A stretch of 46,755 bases of DNA from an uncultured Anderseniella sp. (lineage in GTDB: Bacteria > Pseudomonadota > Alphaproteobacteria > Rhizobiales > Aestuariivirgaceae). The stretch is from NCBI GenBank assembly GCA_938039915.1, contig CALHUA010000045.1:1-46755 (forward strand). Direction: 5' to 3'. Positions 8,550 to 16,882 of the stretch are shown one piece after another. Below the pieces are notes generated by a model that was not told the DNA's origin, did no database searches, and was given only the letters and a program-made list of their open reading frames with translations. The position numbers and the translations under genes are program-made. Within the stretch, counting starts at the first letter, position 1, and each line of letters starts with the position of its first letter.

Positions 8550-10214
8550 ATGGAACATATCTTCGCTGCTCTCGCCGAAATCGCCACGGTTCATACGTTG
8601 CTGCTGATGAGCGCCGGCGCCATTGCCGGCCTGCTGGCAGGCGCCATTCCAGGCTTCACCATCGCCATGGCCGTAGTCCTGACCCTGCCATTCACCTTCT
8701 CCATGACTGCCTCACAGGGCATCGCCACCATGATCGGCGTGTTCGTCGGCGGTTTGTCCGGCGGCTTGATGTCGGGCATCCTGATCGGCATTCCCGGTAC
8801 ACCATCTTCGGTCGCAACCACGTTCGACGGCTTTCCCATGGCGCGTCAGGGGCGGCCCGGCCTGGCGCTCGGCCTCGGCGTGTGGTCGTCATTCTTCGGT
8901 GGCACCATCTCCGCCATCTGCCTGATCGCCATTGCGCCGCAACTGGCGCGTATCGGACTTGAGTTTCAGCCATGGGACTATTTTGCCCTGGTGTTCTTCG
9001 CGCTCACCATCACCGCGAGTCTGGCCGGCAAGAACCTGATCAAGGGCCTGATTTCAGGCGCGCTCGGCCTGCTCATCGCCACCGTCGGTGAGGAGGACAT
9101 CAACGGCGTGTCACGCTTCGACTTCGGATCGGACTATCTGCAGGAAGGCTTTGCATTCCTGCCTGTGCTGATCGGTCTGTTCGCCTTCAGCCAGTTGATG
9201 GGAGATATCCGCAACCCGGCCGAGGCCAGGCGTTCACTGGTACAGACCGGCGATATCGACATTCGCATCGAGCACATGAAGGCCGCCAAAATCGTGCTGT
9301 CCAGGTGGACCAATCTGGTGCGCTCTTCGATCATCGGCATTTTCACCGGTATCCTGCCGGCAGCCGGGTCATCGATCTCCAATATCCTGGCCTACGACCA
9401 GGCCAAGAAGGCATCTGCGACACCGGAGAAATTCGGCACCGGCACAGAAGACGGCATCATCGCACCGGAGGCGTCCAACAACGCCACTGCCGGCGGGTCG
9501 CTAATAACCATGATGGCGCTCGGTATTCCCGGCGACATCGTCACCGCGGTGATGCTTGGTGCCCTGCTGATCCACGACGTGGTGCCCAGCCCCAGCTTCA
9601 TCACCGAGGCACCGGTGCTGGCCTATTCGATTTTCATCGCCTTCTTCTTTGCCAATTTCCTGGTGCTGTTCTTCCAGTCGGTTGCGCTGAAACTGTTCGT
9701 GCTGGTCACCAAGGTAAAGATGTACGTGCTGGCCGGCATCATCCTGGCTTACTGCGGCATCGGCGTCTTCGCGCTGAACAATATCGTCAATGACATGTGG
9801 ACCTTGCTGATCTTCGGTGTGGTCGGATATGCCATGCGCAATCTTGGTTTCCCGCTGGCCCCGATGATCCTGGGCGTTGTGCTCGGGCCCATCGCCGAGC
9901 GCTGGCTGGCCCGCGCCGTCGCCCTGTCGACCGACATGACCAATTTCATCACCCATCCCTGGTCCGTGTTCTTCCTGACCCTGAGTCTGTTCTCCATGGG
10001 CTTCGGTATCTACCAGCGTGATCGCGGCAAAAAGGTATGGCCGTTCTACTACACGCCCCTGATGGTTCTGGCTCTGACACCCGCCATGTTCATGATGGAG
10101 GGCTTCATCCGTCCCGGCATTGGCATCGTGATGGTGGCCGGCGGCCTGTACGCGCTGTACCGCGCTCATCAGAAGGCCGCCGAGTTCAAACCTGCCGCTG
10201 GAGAAAGTGCCTGA
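8550..10214 (+). CDS. tctA: Tripartite tricarboxylate transporter large permease TctA
   Basis: A 554-residue integral membrane protein of full TctA length. The hallmark loop GAIPGFTIAMAVVLTLPFTF is near residues 30-50, followed by GGLMSGILIGIPGTPSSVAT. A second inverted copy of this motif (GIFTGILPAAGSSIS) is near residue 265 and is followed by NNATAGGSLITMMALGIPGD. It couples substrate uptake to an ion gradient together with TctB and TctC. Its stop codon overlaps the next start (TGATG), so the following dehydrogenase is translationally coupled. This ties the transported compound to that enzyme. Confidence 0.96.
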   Translation: MEHIFAALAEIATVHTLLLMSAGAIAGLLAGAIPGFTIAMAVVLTLPFTFSMTASQGIATMIGVFVGGLSGGLMSGILIGIPGTPSSVATTFDGFPMARQGRPGLALGLGVWSSFFGGTISAICLIAIAPQLARIGLEFQPWDYFALVFFALTITASLAGKNLIKGLISGALGLLIATVGEEDINGVSRFDFGSDYLQEGFAFLPVLIGLFAFSQLMGDIRNPAEARRSLVQTGDIDIRIEHMKAAKIVLSRWTNLVRSSIIGIFTGILPAAGSSISNILAYDQAKKASATPEKFGTGTEDGIIAPEASNNATAGGSLITMMALGIPGDIVTAVMLGALLIHDVVPSPSFITEAPVLAYSIFIAFFFANFLVLFFQSVALKLFVLVTKVKMYVLAGIILAYCGIGVFALNNIVNDMWTLLIFGVVGYAMRNLGFPLAPMILGVVLGPIAERWLARAVALSTDMTNFITHPWSVFFLTLSLFSMGFGIYQRDRGKKVWPFYYTPLMVLALTPAMFMMEGFIRPGIGIVMVAGGLYALYRAHQKAAEFKPAAGESA

Positions 10215-11101
10215 TGACCCTGCCCGTTATTGCAATCCTGATGCCCGGTGACATGGGCCATGGTGTCGGCGGCGCGTTGAGCGGTGCCGGACACACGGTA
10301 CTGACCTGCCTGGCCGGGCGCAGTGAGGCAACCCGCGCGCTGGCGGTTAAAGCCGGTATGCAGGATACCGGAACTCTGGCGAGCCTCGTCGAACGCGCCG
10401 ATATCATACTGTCCATTCTGCCGCCGTCGGCAGCAGTCAGCCAGGCGAAAGACGTGGCCCAAGCCATGCGGCAGGCGCAAACCACTCCTGTTTATGTTGA
10501 CTGCAACGCCATCTCACCTGCAACCGCCCGTGAGGCCGGTGCCGCCATTGCAGAAGCTGGTGCGGTGTTCATTGATGCCGGCATCATCGGCCTGGCACCC
10601 GGCAAGGGTGGCGGCACCCGGTTTTATGTATCAGGTGCCGACGTGTCTGCCATGCTGGCGCTGGACGGCAAGGGTTTTCAGGTTATCAGCCTCGGCGATG
10701 AAATCGGGCGCGCCTCAGCCATGAAGATGGTCTATGCCGCCCTTACCAAGGGAACCTGGACACTGCAGACCGCAGTCATGCTGGCAGCGGAAAAACTGGG
10801 ACTGACCGAAGAACTGACCGAAGAATTCGCCTTCAGTCAGAAACCGGCGCTGGACGCCATGCGGGCCCGCATCCCGCGCCTGCCGGCTGATTCAGGACGC
10901 TGGATCGGCGAGATGGAGGAGATCGCGGCAACCTTTGCAGACGCTGGTGTGACATCCGGGTTCCACGACGGAGCCGCAGACATTTTCCGCGTACTGGCGC
11001 AAACCCCATTTGCGGCTGAAACGCGTGAAACCATTGATGCAAGCCGCACCATGGAAGATGCACTCAAAGTCTATGCGCAAGTAGACATGAACAAGGACTA
11101 G
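10214..11101 (+). CDS. NAD(P)-dependent beta-hydroxyacid dehydrogenase-like oxidoreductase with DUF1932 C-terminus
   Basis: A 295-residue enzyme. The ATG at 10214 overlaps the tctA stop by one base. Residues 1-160 form a Rossmann domain of the 6-phosphogluconate/3-hydroxyisobutyrate dehydrogenase type. It has IAILMPGDMGHGVGGAL as the nucleotide loop, DIILSILPPSAA at the fourth strand, and DAGIIGLAPGKGGGTRFYVSG in the catalytic segment. The C-terminal helical part with SAMKMVYAALTKGTWTLQ matches the DUF1932 domain. It probably oxidises a hydroxy acid delivered by the adjacent transporter. The specific substrate cannot be read from the sequence. Confidence 0.85.
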   Translation: MTLPVIAILMPGDMGHGVGGALSGAGHTVLTCLAGRSEATRALAVKAGMQDTGTLASLVERADIILSILPPSAAVSQAKDVAQAMRQAQTTPVYVDCNAISPATAREAGAAIAEAGAVFIDAGIIGLAPGKGGGTRFYVSGADVSAMLALDGKGFQVISLGDEIGRASAMKMVYAALTKGTWTLQTAVMLAAEKLGLTEELTEEFAFSQKPALDAMRARIPRLPADSGRWIGEMEEIAATFADAGVTSGFHDGAADIFRVLAQTPFAAETRETIDASRTMEDALKVYAQVDMNKD

Positions 11102-11104
11102 ACC

Positions 11105-12097
11105 ATGCATAAACGTCAACTGGGCGAGGGCGGCCCGCAAGTATCGGCCATCGGTGTCGGCTGCTGGAGCTTTGCCGGCGCGTATGGTCCGACGACCGAG
11201 GCGGAAAGCCATGACACGCTGGCAGCAGCGCTTGATCTCGGCATCGACTTTCTCGATACCGCCAATGTCTATGGTGCAGGCGTGTCGGAAAGGGTAATCG
11301 GTTCGTTTATCAAGGACCATCCAAACAGGTTCACCATCGCCACCAAGGCCGGGATCTACCGTAACCCTGAGACCAATGTGCGCAGTTTCAACAACTCGCC
11401 TGAGCACCTGCGCGAGGCGCTGGAAAAATCCCTGCGCAATCTCGGCGTGGACAACGTCGCTCTATACTACATTCACCGTCGTGAAGCAGACCGGCCCATC
11501 GAGGACGTCATGGAAACGCTGGTGCGCTTCAAGGAAGAAGGCAAGATCGGCGGTATCGGGTTTTCCGAAATCGCACCGTTCTCGCTGCGCCGTGCCCATG
11601 CCGTCCATCCGGTCATGGCGGTGCAAAGCGAATACTCCTTGTGGACCCGCAGCCCGGAACTCGGTGTCATCCAGGCGTGCAAGGAACTGGGCGTGGCATT
11701 CGTGCCGTTCTCGCCGCTGGGGCGCGGCATGTTCGCTGACACGCTGCCTGATCCCGAGGCATTTGCAGACGGCGATTTCCGGAACGGCAATCCGCGCTTT
11801 GTCGAGCCCAACTTCTCCTGCAACGTCAAGGCACTTGAAGCGTTCCGGGCGTTCTGCGAGGCCCGAGAAGTATCGCCGGCAACTGTTGCGGTCGCTTGGG
11901 TGCTGGCACAGGGTGACCACCTTCTGCCCATCCCCGGCACCCGCTCACGCAGGCATCTGGAACAACTGGCAGCCGGTGAAAGCCTGAAATTGACAGCGGA
12001 TGACCTGTCGGAAATCGCCAGGTGCCTGCCGCCCGGTTTCGCCTATGGCGACAGATATACCGAAGCGCAATGGCCCGGTGCCGAGCGCTATTGCTGA
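11105..12097 (+). CDS. Aldo/keto reductase
   Basis: A 330-residue TIM-barrel oxidoreductase starting three bases after the preceding stop, with AAGGA upstream. The catalytic tetrad is intact: Asp and Tyr in DFLDTANVYG, Lys in TIATKAG, and His in LYYIHRREADRP. The NADPH-binding C-terminus is present as PIPGTRSRRHLEQLAA. It belongs to the AKR branch related to aryl-alcohol and sugar-aldehyde reductases. Being third among tct-linked enzymes, it probably interconverts a carbonyl and an alcohol in the same pathway. It is separated from the next gene by 28 bases. Confidence 0.93.
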   Translation: MHKRQLGEGGPQVSAIGVGCWSFAGAYGPTTEAESHDTLAAALDLGIDFLDTANVYGAGVSERVIGSFIKDHPNRFTIATKAGIYRNPETNVRSFNNSPEHLREALEKSLRNLGVDNVALYYIHRREADRPIEDVMETLVRFKEEGKIGGIGFSEIAPFSLRRAHAVHPVMAVQSEYSLWTRSPELGVIQACKELGVAFVPFSPLGRGMFADTLPDPEAFADGDFRNGNPRFVEPNFSCNVKALEAFRAFCEAREVSPATVAVAWVLAQGDHLLPIPGTRSRRHLEQLAAGESLKLTADDLSEIARCLPPGFAYGDRYTEAQWPGAERYC

Positions 12098-12125
12098 ACA
12101 TCACATTGATCAAAGGAAACGATAG

Positions 12126-13076
12126 ATGACTGATATTCTTCTGGTCTCCAACATGATGCCCCATATCCAGGAGGCCCTGGACGCCCGGCACACGCTGCAC
12201 CGGCTCTATGAGGCAGACGACAGGGACGCATTCCTTGCCTCTGTCGCGAACAAAATCGAAGGTGTCGCCACCATGGGCAAGGCCGATGCCGCCCTGATTG
12301 ACGCCTTGCCAAACCTGAAGATCATTGCAAGCTTCGGCGTCGGTTATGACGGCGTGGATGCAGCCCATGCGGCATCGCGCAATGTCATCGCCACCAATAC
12401 GCCCGACGTGCTCAATGACGACGTCGCCAACATGGCCGTCACGCTGGTGCTGACCTGCTCACGCCGCTTCAGCGAATGGGAAAGATTTGCCCGCGCCGGG
12501 CGCTGGGAGAAGGAGGGTGATCCGCCGCTTGCCCGCGCTATCAATGGCCGCAAGGTCGGCATTCTGGGCCTCGGCCGTATCGGCAAGGATATTGCCCGCA
12601 AGCTGGAAGTGTTCGGGTGCGTGATCGGCTATCATGGCCGCAGCCAGCAGGCAGACCAGGCTTATGCGTTCTATGATGATCTGACCGATATGGCCCGCGA
12701 CTGTGATTTCCTGATCGCCATATGCCCCGGCGGCGACGCCACCAAGGGCATCGTCAATGCGCAGGTCCTCGAAGCGCTCGGACCGGAAGGCACCTTCATC
12801 AATGTGGCGCGTGGTTCCGTGCATGACGAAGACGCAATGATCGAAGCCCTTGCAAGCGGCAAGCTGGGCTATGCGGGTCTTGACGTGTTTGCAGCAGAGC
12901 CGAAAATTCCCGAAGGCCTGCGCGTGCTCGACAATGTCACTCTGCAACCCCACCAGGGCTCGGCAACCGTCGAGACCCGTCGCGCCATGGGCGACCTTGT
13001 GGCCAACAACCTGTTGAGTTTCTTCGACGGCAAAGGGGCGATTACGCCCGTGGCCGAGTGCGCCGATATCAGGTAA
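12126..13076 (+). CDS. D-isomer-specific 2-hydroxyacid dehydrogenase
   Basis: A 316-residue enzyme with AAGGAAA upstream of its ATG. The NAD(P)-binding loop is GILGLGRIGKDIARKLEVFG (near residues 146-165). Catalytic residues are visible: Arg in INVARGSVHDE, Glu in AAEPKIPEG, and His in LQPHQGSAT. It resembles glyoxylate/hydroxypyruvate reductases, which reduce 2-keto acids. It is the last gene of the tct run and ends six bases from the convergent GntR gene, with no terminator visible between them. The substrate within the family is not determined. Confidence 0.93.
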   Translation: MTDILLVSNMMPHIQEALDARHTLHRLYEADDRDAFLASVANKIEGVATMGKADAALIDALPNLKIIASFGVGYDGVDAAHAASRNVIATNTPDVLNDDVANMAVTLVLTCSRRFSEWERFARAGRWEKEGDPPLARAINGRKVGILGLGRIGKDIARKLEVFGCVIGYHGRSQQADQAYAFYDDLTDMARDCDFLIAICPGGDATKGIVNAQVLEALGPEGTFINVARGSVHDEDAMIEALASGKLGYAGLDVFAAEPKIPEGLRVLDNVTLQPHQGSATVETRRAMGDLVANNLLSFFDGKGAITPVAECADIR

Positions 13077-13082
13077 CCAGGC

Positions 13083-13751
13083 TCAACCGGTCTTGCGTGC
13101 CGAGGTCTCATCAAGACCGCGCATCAGGTCGAAGAACTTTTCGCCCTGCACCGTCACATGCTGGCGCAGCAGCGTTTCGGCAGCCTCGCCGTCTCCCGCT
13201 TCAACCGCCTGCAGAATTTGCCGGTGCTCATCCAGCGACTGCCTGATGCGACCGCGCACCCGCAGTTGCAGGCGGCGAAACGGCTGTAACCGTTTCTGCA
13301 GATTGATCGCCTGCGATTGCAGAAATCCGTTGCCGCTCGCCTTATACAGGATCTGGTGAAAGGTTTCGTTTTCACGGTAGTAGGCATCGCTGTCGCCTGC
13401 TGCCTCGGCCTGTTCGCATTTCAGACACGCTGTTGAAAATGCCTTGAGCTGCGCATCGCTTATGCGCTTGGCCGCCAGCCGGCCGCACATGCTTTCCAGC
13501 TCGCCCATGACCTCGAACATTTCCACCACTTCCACAAATCCGGGCATGCGGACAAATGCCCCTCGGCGTGGTTTCATTTCCAGAAGGCCGGAAGCCGTAA
13601 GTTGATGCAGGGCCTCGCGAACCGGTGTTCGCGATACGCCGAAACGGGTGCACAAACGCACTTCGTCGAGACGCACACCATCGTCAAACTCGCCGGTTAA
13701 AATGGCCTGCTCGAGAGTTTCGCGAATGCGGTCTGCCGGTCTTTCGCTCAT
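13083..13751 (-). CDS. GntR family (FCD domain) transcriptional regulator of the malonate operon
   Basis: A 222-residue repressor/activator of the FadR subfamily, reading from the ATG at 13751 (MSERPADRI). A start at 13784 would add 11 residues, and neither has a good Shine-Dalgarno sequence. Residues 1-70 form the winged HTH with the signature LCTRFGVSRTPVREALHQL. Residues 80-220 form an all-helical FCD effector domain with candidate metal or ligand residues in NETFHQILY and DEHRQILQA. It is divergent from the TRAP-matAB operon. This gene order matches the malonate locus described in Sinorhizobium, so malonate-responsive control is inferred. Confidence 0.92.
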   Translation of the reverse strand: MSERPADRIRETLEQAILTGEFDDGVRLDEVRLCTRFGVSRTPVREALHQLTASGLLEMKPRRGAFVRMPGFVEVVEMFEVMGELESMCGRLAAKRISDAQLKAFSTACLKCEQAEAAGDSDAYYRENETFHQILYKASGNGFLQSQAINLQKRLQPFRRLQLRVRGRIRQSLDEHRQILQAVEAGDGEAAETLLRQHVTVQGEKFFDLMRGLDETSARKTG

Positions 13752-13798
13752 GATGGCGATCACAATAGCCGTAAATTTGTGCATTCAACAAGCAATTT

Positions 13799-13810
13799 CT
13801 TGTATACAAG
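13799..13810. promoter_or_regulatory. Perfect palindromic operator for the FadR-type GntR regulator
   Basis: CTTGTATACAAG is a perfect 12-base palindrome in the regulator/dctP intergenic region. Its core TGTATACA fits the FadR-subfamily operator pattern yGTMKACr. It lies immediately upstream of the predicted dctP -35 element and close to the regulator start, so one site could control both directions. Confidence 0.65.
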
Positions 13811-13842
13811 AGAGTTGACTCTCGTACGCAAAACCGTAGGCT
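13810..13842 (+). promoter_or_regulatory. Predicted dctP promoter with embedded second dyad
   Basis: TTGACT (13815-13820) and TAGGCT (13837-13842) lie 16 bases apart and fit -35 and -10 boxes. The -35 box sits inside a second dyad, GAGAGT-TG-ACTCTC (13810-13823), adjoining the GntR operator. A protein bound at either dyad would cover the -35 region. The -10 box matches consensus only at its T-A-T positions. Confidence 0.4.
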
Positions 13843-13924
13843 GACTGTGCTGGCAATTTTAGTCAGTCAACGAATTTAACATAAATGAGTCCGGTCGAGT
13901 AACGCGCCGGATCGGGAGAAGTAC

Positions 13925-14914
13925 ATGAAACTCAAACTGACATCCGTGATAGCCGGTCTTGCCATGGCGACAGCCCTGTCAGGCATGGCTCACGCCAAGG
14001 AACTGCGCCTGTCACACCAGTGGTCAACCAAGGACGTGCGCCACAAGGTGGCCCAGATCGTGGCTGACGAGGTCGCCAAGGCCAATGTTGACCTGACCAT
14101 CAAGATCTTCCCGTCCAAGTCCCTGTTCAAACCGCGCGAGCAGTACAAGCCCCTGTCGGCCGGCCAGCTCGACATGAGCGTGTTTCCACTGTCCTATGCC
14201 GGTGGCCTGCGCGGCGAGTACAACCTGACACTGATGCCCGGCCTGGTGAAAAACCACGATCATGCCGCCCGGCTGAACACCTCCGACTTCATGAAGAAGA
14301 TCGAATCCATCATGGCTGAAGATGATGTGCGCGTCGTGGTGCACGGTTATCTGGCAGGCGGGTTTGTCGGCAAGGAGAAATGCATCACCTCACCCGACGA
14401 TGTGAAGGGTCAGCAGACCCGTGCCGCCGGCAAGGCATTTGAACAGATGCTGGCGACCGCAGGGGCATCCATCACCTCCATGGCATCATCGGAAATCTAT
14501 TCGGCCATGCAGTCCGGCGTCCTGACGGCAGCCAATACCTCATCGTCATCGTTCGTCTCCTACCGCATCTACGAGCAGGTCAAGTGCTATACGCCGGCTG
14601 GTGACGTTGCCCTGTGGTTCATGTATCAGCCGCTGCTGATGAACAAGTCCGCCTATGACGGGCTGGACGACAAGCAGAAGGCGGCTCTGGATGCTGCTGC
14701 TGCCAAGGCTGAAGCCTACTATCTGGAAGAAGCCAAGAAGCAGGATGCCGCCTCGGTCGAGGTGTTTGAGAAAGCCGGTGTTGAAATCAAGAACATGACA
14801 CCGGAAGAGTTCAACCAGTGGCGCGACATTGCCAAGGCATCTTCGTACAAGAACTTCGTGGAAAATGTGCCTGGCGGTCAGGAACTGCTCGATATGGCGC
14901 TGGCCGTCGAATAA
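13925..14914 (+). CDS. TRAP transporter DctP-type binding protein, predicted malonate-binding
   Basis: A 329-residue periplasmic protein. Residues 1-24 form a Sec signal peptide (ending MAHAKE), with GGGAGAAG before the ATG. The mature start LRLSHQWSTKDVRHKVAQIV is of DctP type. The conserved ligand-binding Arg is probably the one in VKGQQTRAAGKAFE. SSEIYSAMQSGVLTAAN is the usual conserved segment before the hinge. It heads a five-gene operon ending in malonyl-CoA decarboxylase and malonyl-CoA synthetase, so malonate or a related malonate derivative is the likely ligand. This matches the matP gene known from Sinorhizobium. Confidence 0.92.
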   Translation: MKLKLTSVIAGLAMATALSGMAHAKELRLSHQWSTKDVRHKVAQIVADEVAKANVDLTIKIFPSKSLFKPREQYKPLSAGQLDMSVFPLSYAGGLRGEYNLTLMPGLVKNHDHAARLNTSDFMKKIESIMAEDDVRVVVHGYLAGGFVGKEKCITSPDDVKGQQTRAAGKAFEQMLATAGASITSMASSEIYSAMQSGVLTAANTSSSSFVSYRIYEQVKCYTPAGDVALWFMYQPLLMNKSAYDGLDDKQKAALDAAAAKAEAYYLEEAKKQDAASVEVFEKAGVEIKNMTPEEFNQWRDIAKASSYKNFVENVPGGQELLDMALAVE

Positions 14915-14930
14915 TCAGACCACCCATTTG

Positions 14931-14956
14931 ACCGGAGGCGGTTGACCGCCTCCGGT
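14931..14956. other. 12-bp perfect stem-loop between dctP and dctQ
   Basis: ACCGGAGGCGGT and its exact inverted complement ACCGCCTCCGGT are separated by TG. It lies 16 bases after the dctP stop inside the operon. There is no immediate U-tract; a run of Ts appears about 20 bases later. A role in stabilising the upstream dctP message is most likely. Confidence 0.6.
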
Positions 14957-15008
14957 GACCTATCCAAGATTGACTTTTTTCACCCCACACCACTGAGGCG
15001 GGCAAACC

Positions 15009-15566
15009 ATGGCGGCTGACACAAATTCGAATTTGTCAGGTCCCGGTGACAGGACCGGCTGGCTTAAAATCGTCGACCAGATATCGACCGTGTGCGGCTG
15101 GGTGTCGGCCTCCATGATCGTGGTGTCCGTCTTCATCACCTGCCAGATGATCTTCGTGCGCTTCGTGCTCAATCAGTCCACCATCTGGCAAACCGAAGCA
15201 GTCACCTTCCTGATGGTGGCCGCAACCCTGCTCGGTCTGCCCTACGTCCAGAAGCTGCGCGGCCACGTCAATGTGGACCTGATACCCCTGATGATGAAGC
15301 CGGGCGCCCGTAAGGCGCTGGCACTGTTCACCTTGTCCGTATCGATCATCATCGTCGCGCTGATGCTCGCCTACGGGTTTGAGTTCTGGCACACCGCATG
15401 GACCAGGAACTGGAAGTCCGACACCGTGTGGGGCGTGCGCCTGTGGATACCCTATCTGGCAATGCCGGTCGGCTTCGGCCTGCTGCTGCTGCAGCTTGTT
15501 GCGGACCTGGCCGCCGTCATCACCGGTGTCGACAAGCCGTTTAACATCAACAAGGAGAGCCGCTGA
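15009..15566 (+). CDS. TRAP transporter small permease DctQ, malonate operon
   Basis: A 185-residue inner-membrane protein with four helices, near residues 25-50, 60-82, 98-122 (KALALFTLSVSIIIVALMLA) and 140-165. It has the DctQ-type WQTEAVTFLMVAATLLGLP segment and a charged GHVNVDLI motif. It is the small subunit of the Na+-coupled TRAP permease. Its last base is shared with the start of the large permease, so the two are translationally coupled. GAGG precedes the ATG at suitable spacing. Confidence 0.93.
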   Translation: MAADTNSNLSGPGDRTGWLKIVDQISTVCGWVSASMIVVSVFITCQMIFVRFVLNQSTIWQTEAVTFLMVAATLLGLPYVQKLRGHVNVDLIPLMMKPGARKALALFTLSVSIIIVALMLAYGFEFWHTAWTRNWKSDTVWGVRLWIPYLAMPVGFGLLLLQLVADLAAVITGVDKPFNINKESR

Positions 15567-16882
15567 TGGATCCGCTCTCCTTGGGCCTCGTCCTGGCCGT
15601 CGTTACGGTGCTTGTACTGTTTTCCGGCGTATCGGTGGCCGTCGGCCTGCTGATTGTATCGGCAGGTTTCCTGCTGATTTTCGACGGTGCACGGTCGCTG
15701 CAGCTATTGCCGGAAATCTTCTTCGGCAAGCTGGACAATTTTGCACTTCTGTCGATCCCGATGTTCATCATCATGGGCGCTTCCATTGCGTCCACGCGCG
15801 CCGGTGCCGACCTTTATGAAGCACTTGACCGCTGGCTGACCCGTGTCCCTGGCGGCCTTGTAATCTCAAATCTGGGTGCCTGCGCCCTGTTCGCCGCCAT
15901 GTCCGGTTCATCTCCGGCAACCTGTGCGGCCATTGGCAAGATGGGCATTCCGGAAATGCGCAAGCGCGGTTACCCCGATGGCGTCGCGACCGGCTCCATC
16001 GCCGCAGGCGGCACCCTCGGCATTCTCATACCGCCATCGGTCACCATGATTGTCTACGGCATCGCCACCGAGACCTCCATCGGGCGCCTGTTCCTGGCCG
16101 GCGTGGTGCCGGGCCTGTTGCTGGTGGGCCTGTTCATGTTGTGGTCCTTGTATGACACCTGGCGGTCTGGCGCAGCCGACGCCCTGTCCGGCAGAACCTT
16201 CTCCTGGAAGGAACGCTTTGAAATCCTGCCTCGCGTGCTGCCCTTCATCGCCATCATTCTCGGCGTGCTGTACGCAATGTATGGCGGGCTGGCGACACCA
16301 TCGGAGACCGCAGCCATCGGGGCCCTGCTGTGCCTGCTTGTCGCCATCATCATCTACAGGCTTTGGAGCCCCAAACTGCTGTGGAACGTGCTGCGCGATT
16401 CAACCCGCGAGAGCGTGATGATCTTGTTCATCATTGCCGCGGCAGGGGTGTTTTCCTACATGCTGTCGTCACTGTTCATCACCCAGTCGATCGCAGAATG
16501 GATCGGCACGCTGGACGTCAATCCGTGGGTGCTGATGTTTGCGATCAACATCTTCCTGCTGGTTGCCGGTTTCTTCCTGCCACCGGTAGCTGTGATCCTG
16601 ATGGCCGCTCCCATCCTGTTGCCCATCGTCATCAGCGCAGGGTTCGATCCTTACTGGTTTGCGGTCATCTTGACGATCAACATGGAGATCGGCCTGATCA
16701 CCCCGCCGGTCGGATTGAACCTTTACGTGATCAACGGCATCGCGCCGGAAATTTCACTGCGCACCATCCTTGTGGGATCATTGCCCTTTGTTGCGTGCAT
16801 GGTGATCGCTATACTGCTGTTGTGCCTGTTTCCTGAGCTTGCAACCTGGTTGCCGAACAAAGTCATGGGTGAAGCCGTATGA
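15566..16882 (+). CDS. TRAP transporter large permease DctM, malonate operon
   Basis: A 438-residue polytopic membrane protein of the normal DctM length with about 12 hydrophobic segments. Family signatures include LLSIPMFIIMGASI, MSGSSPATCAAIGKMGIPEM, GGTLGILIPPSVTMIVYG, and late in the protein NMEIGLITPPVGLNLYVING. It carries the substrate across the inner membrane using the Na+ gradient. Its start overlaps dctQ by one base and its end overlaps the malonyl-CoA decarboxylase gene by four bases. Transport and metabolism are therefore tightly coupled. Confidence 0.96.
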   Translation: MDPLSLGLVLAVVTVLVLFSGVSVAVGLLIVSAGFLLIFDGARSLQLLPEIFFGKLDNFALLSIPMFIIMGASIASTRAGADLYEALDRWLTRVPGGLVISNLGACALFAAMSGSSPATCAAIGKMGIPEMRKRGYPDGVATGSIAAGGTLGILIPPSVTMIVYGIATETSIGRLFLAGVVPGLLLVGLFMLWSLYDTWRSGAADALSGRTFSWKERFEILPRVLPFIAIILGVLYAMYGGLATPSETAAIGALLCLLVAIIIYRLWSPKLLWNVLRDSTRESVMILFIIAAAGVFSYMLSSLFITQSIAEWIGTLDVNPWVLMFAINIFLLVAGFFLPPVAVILMAAPILLPIVISAGFDPYWFAVILTINMEIGLITPPVGLNLYVINGIAPEISLRTILVGSLPFVACMVIAILLLCLFPELATWLPNKVMGEAV

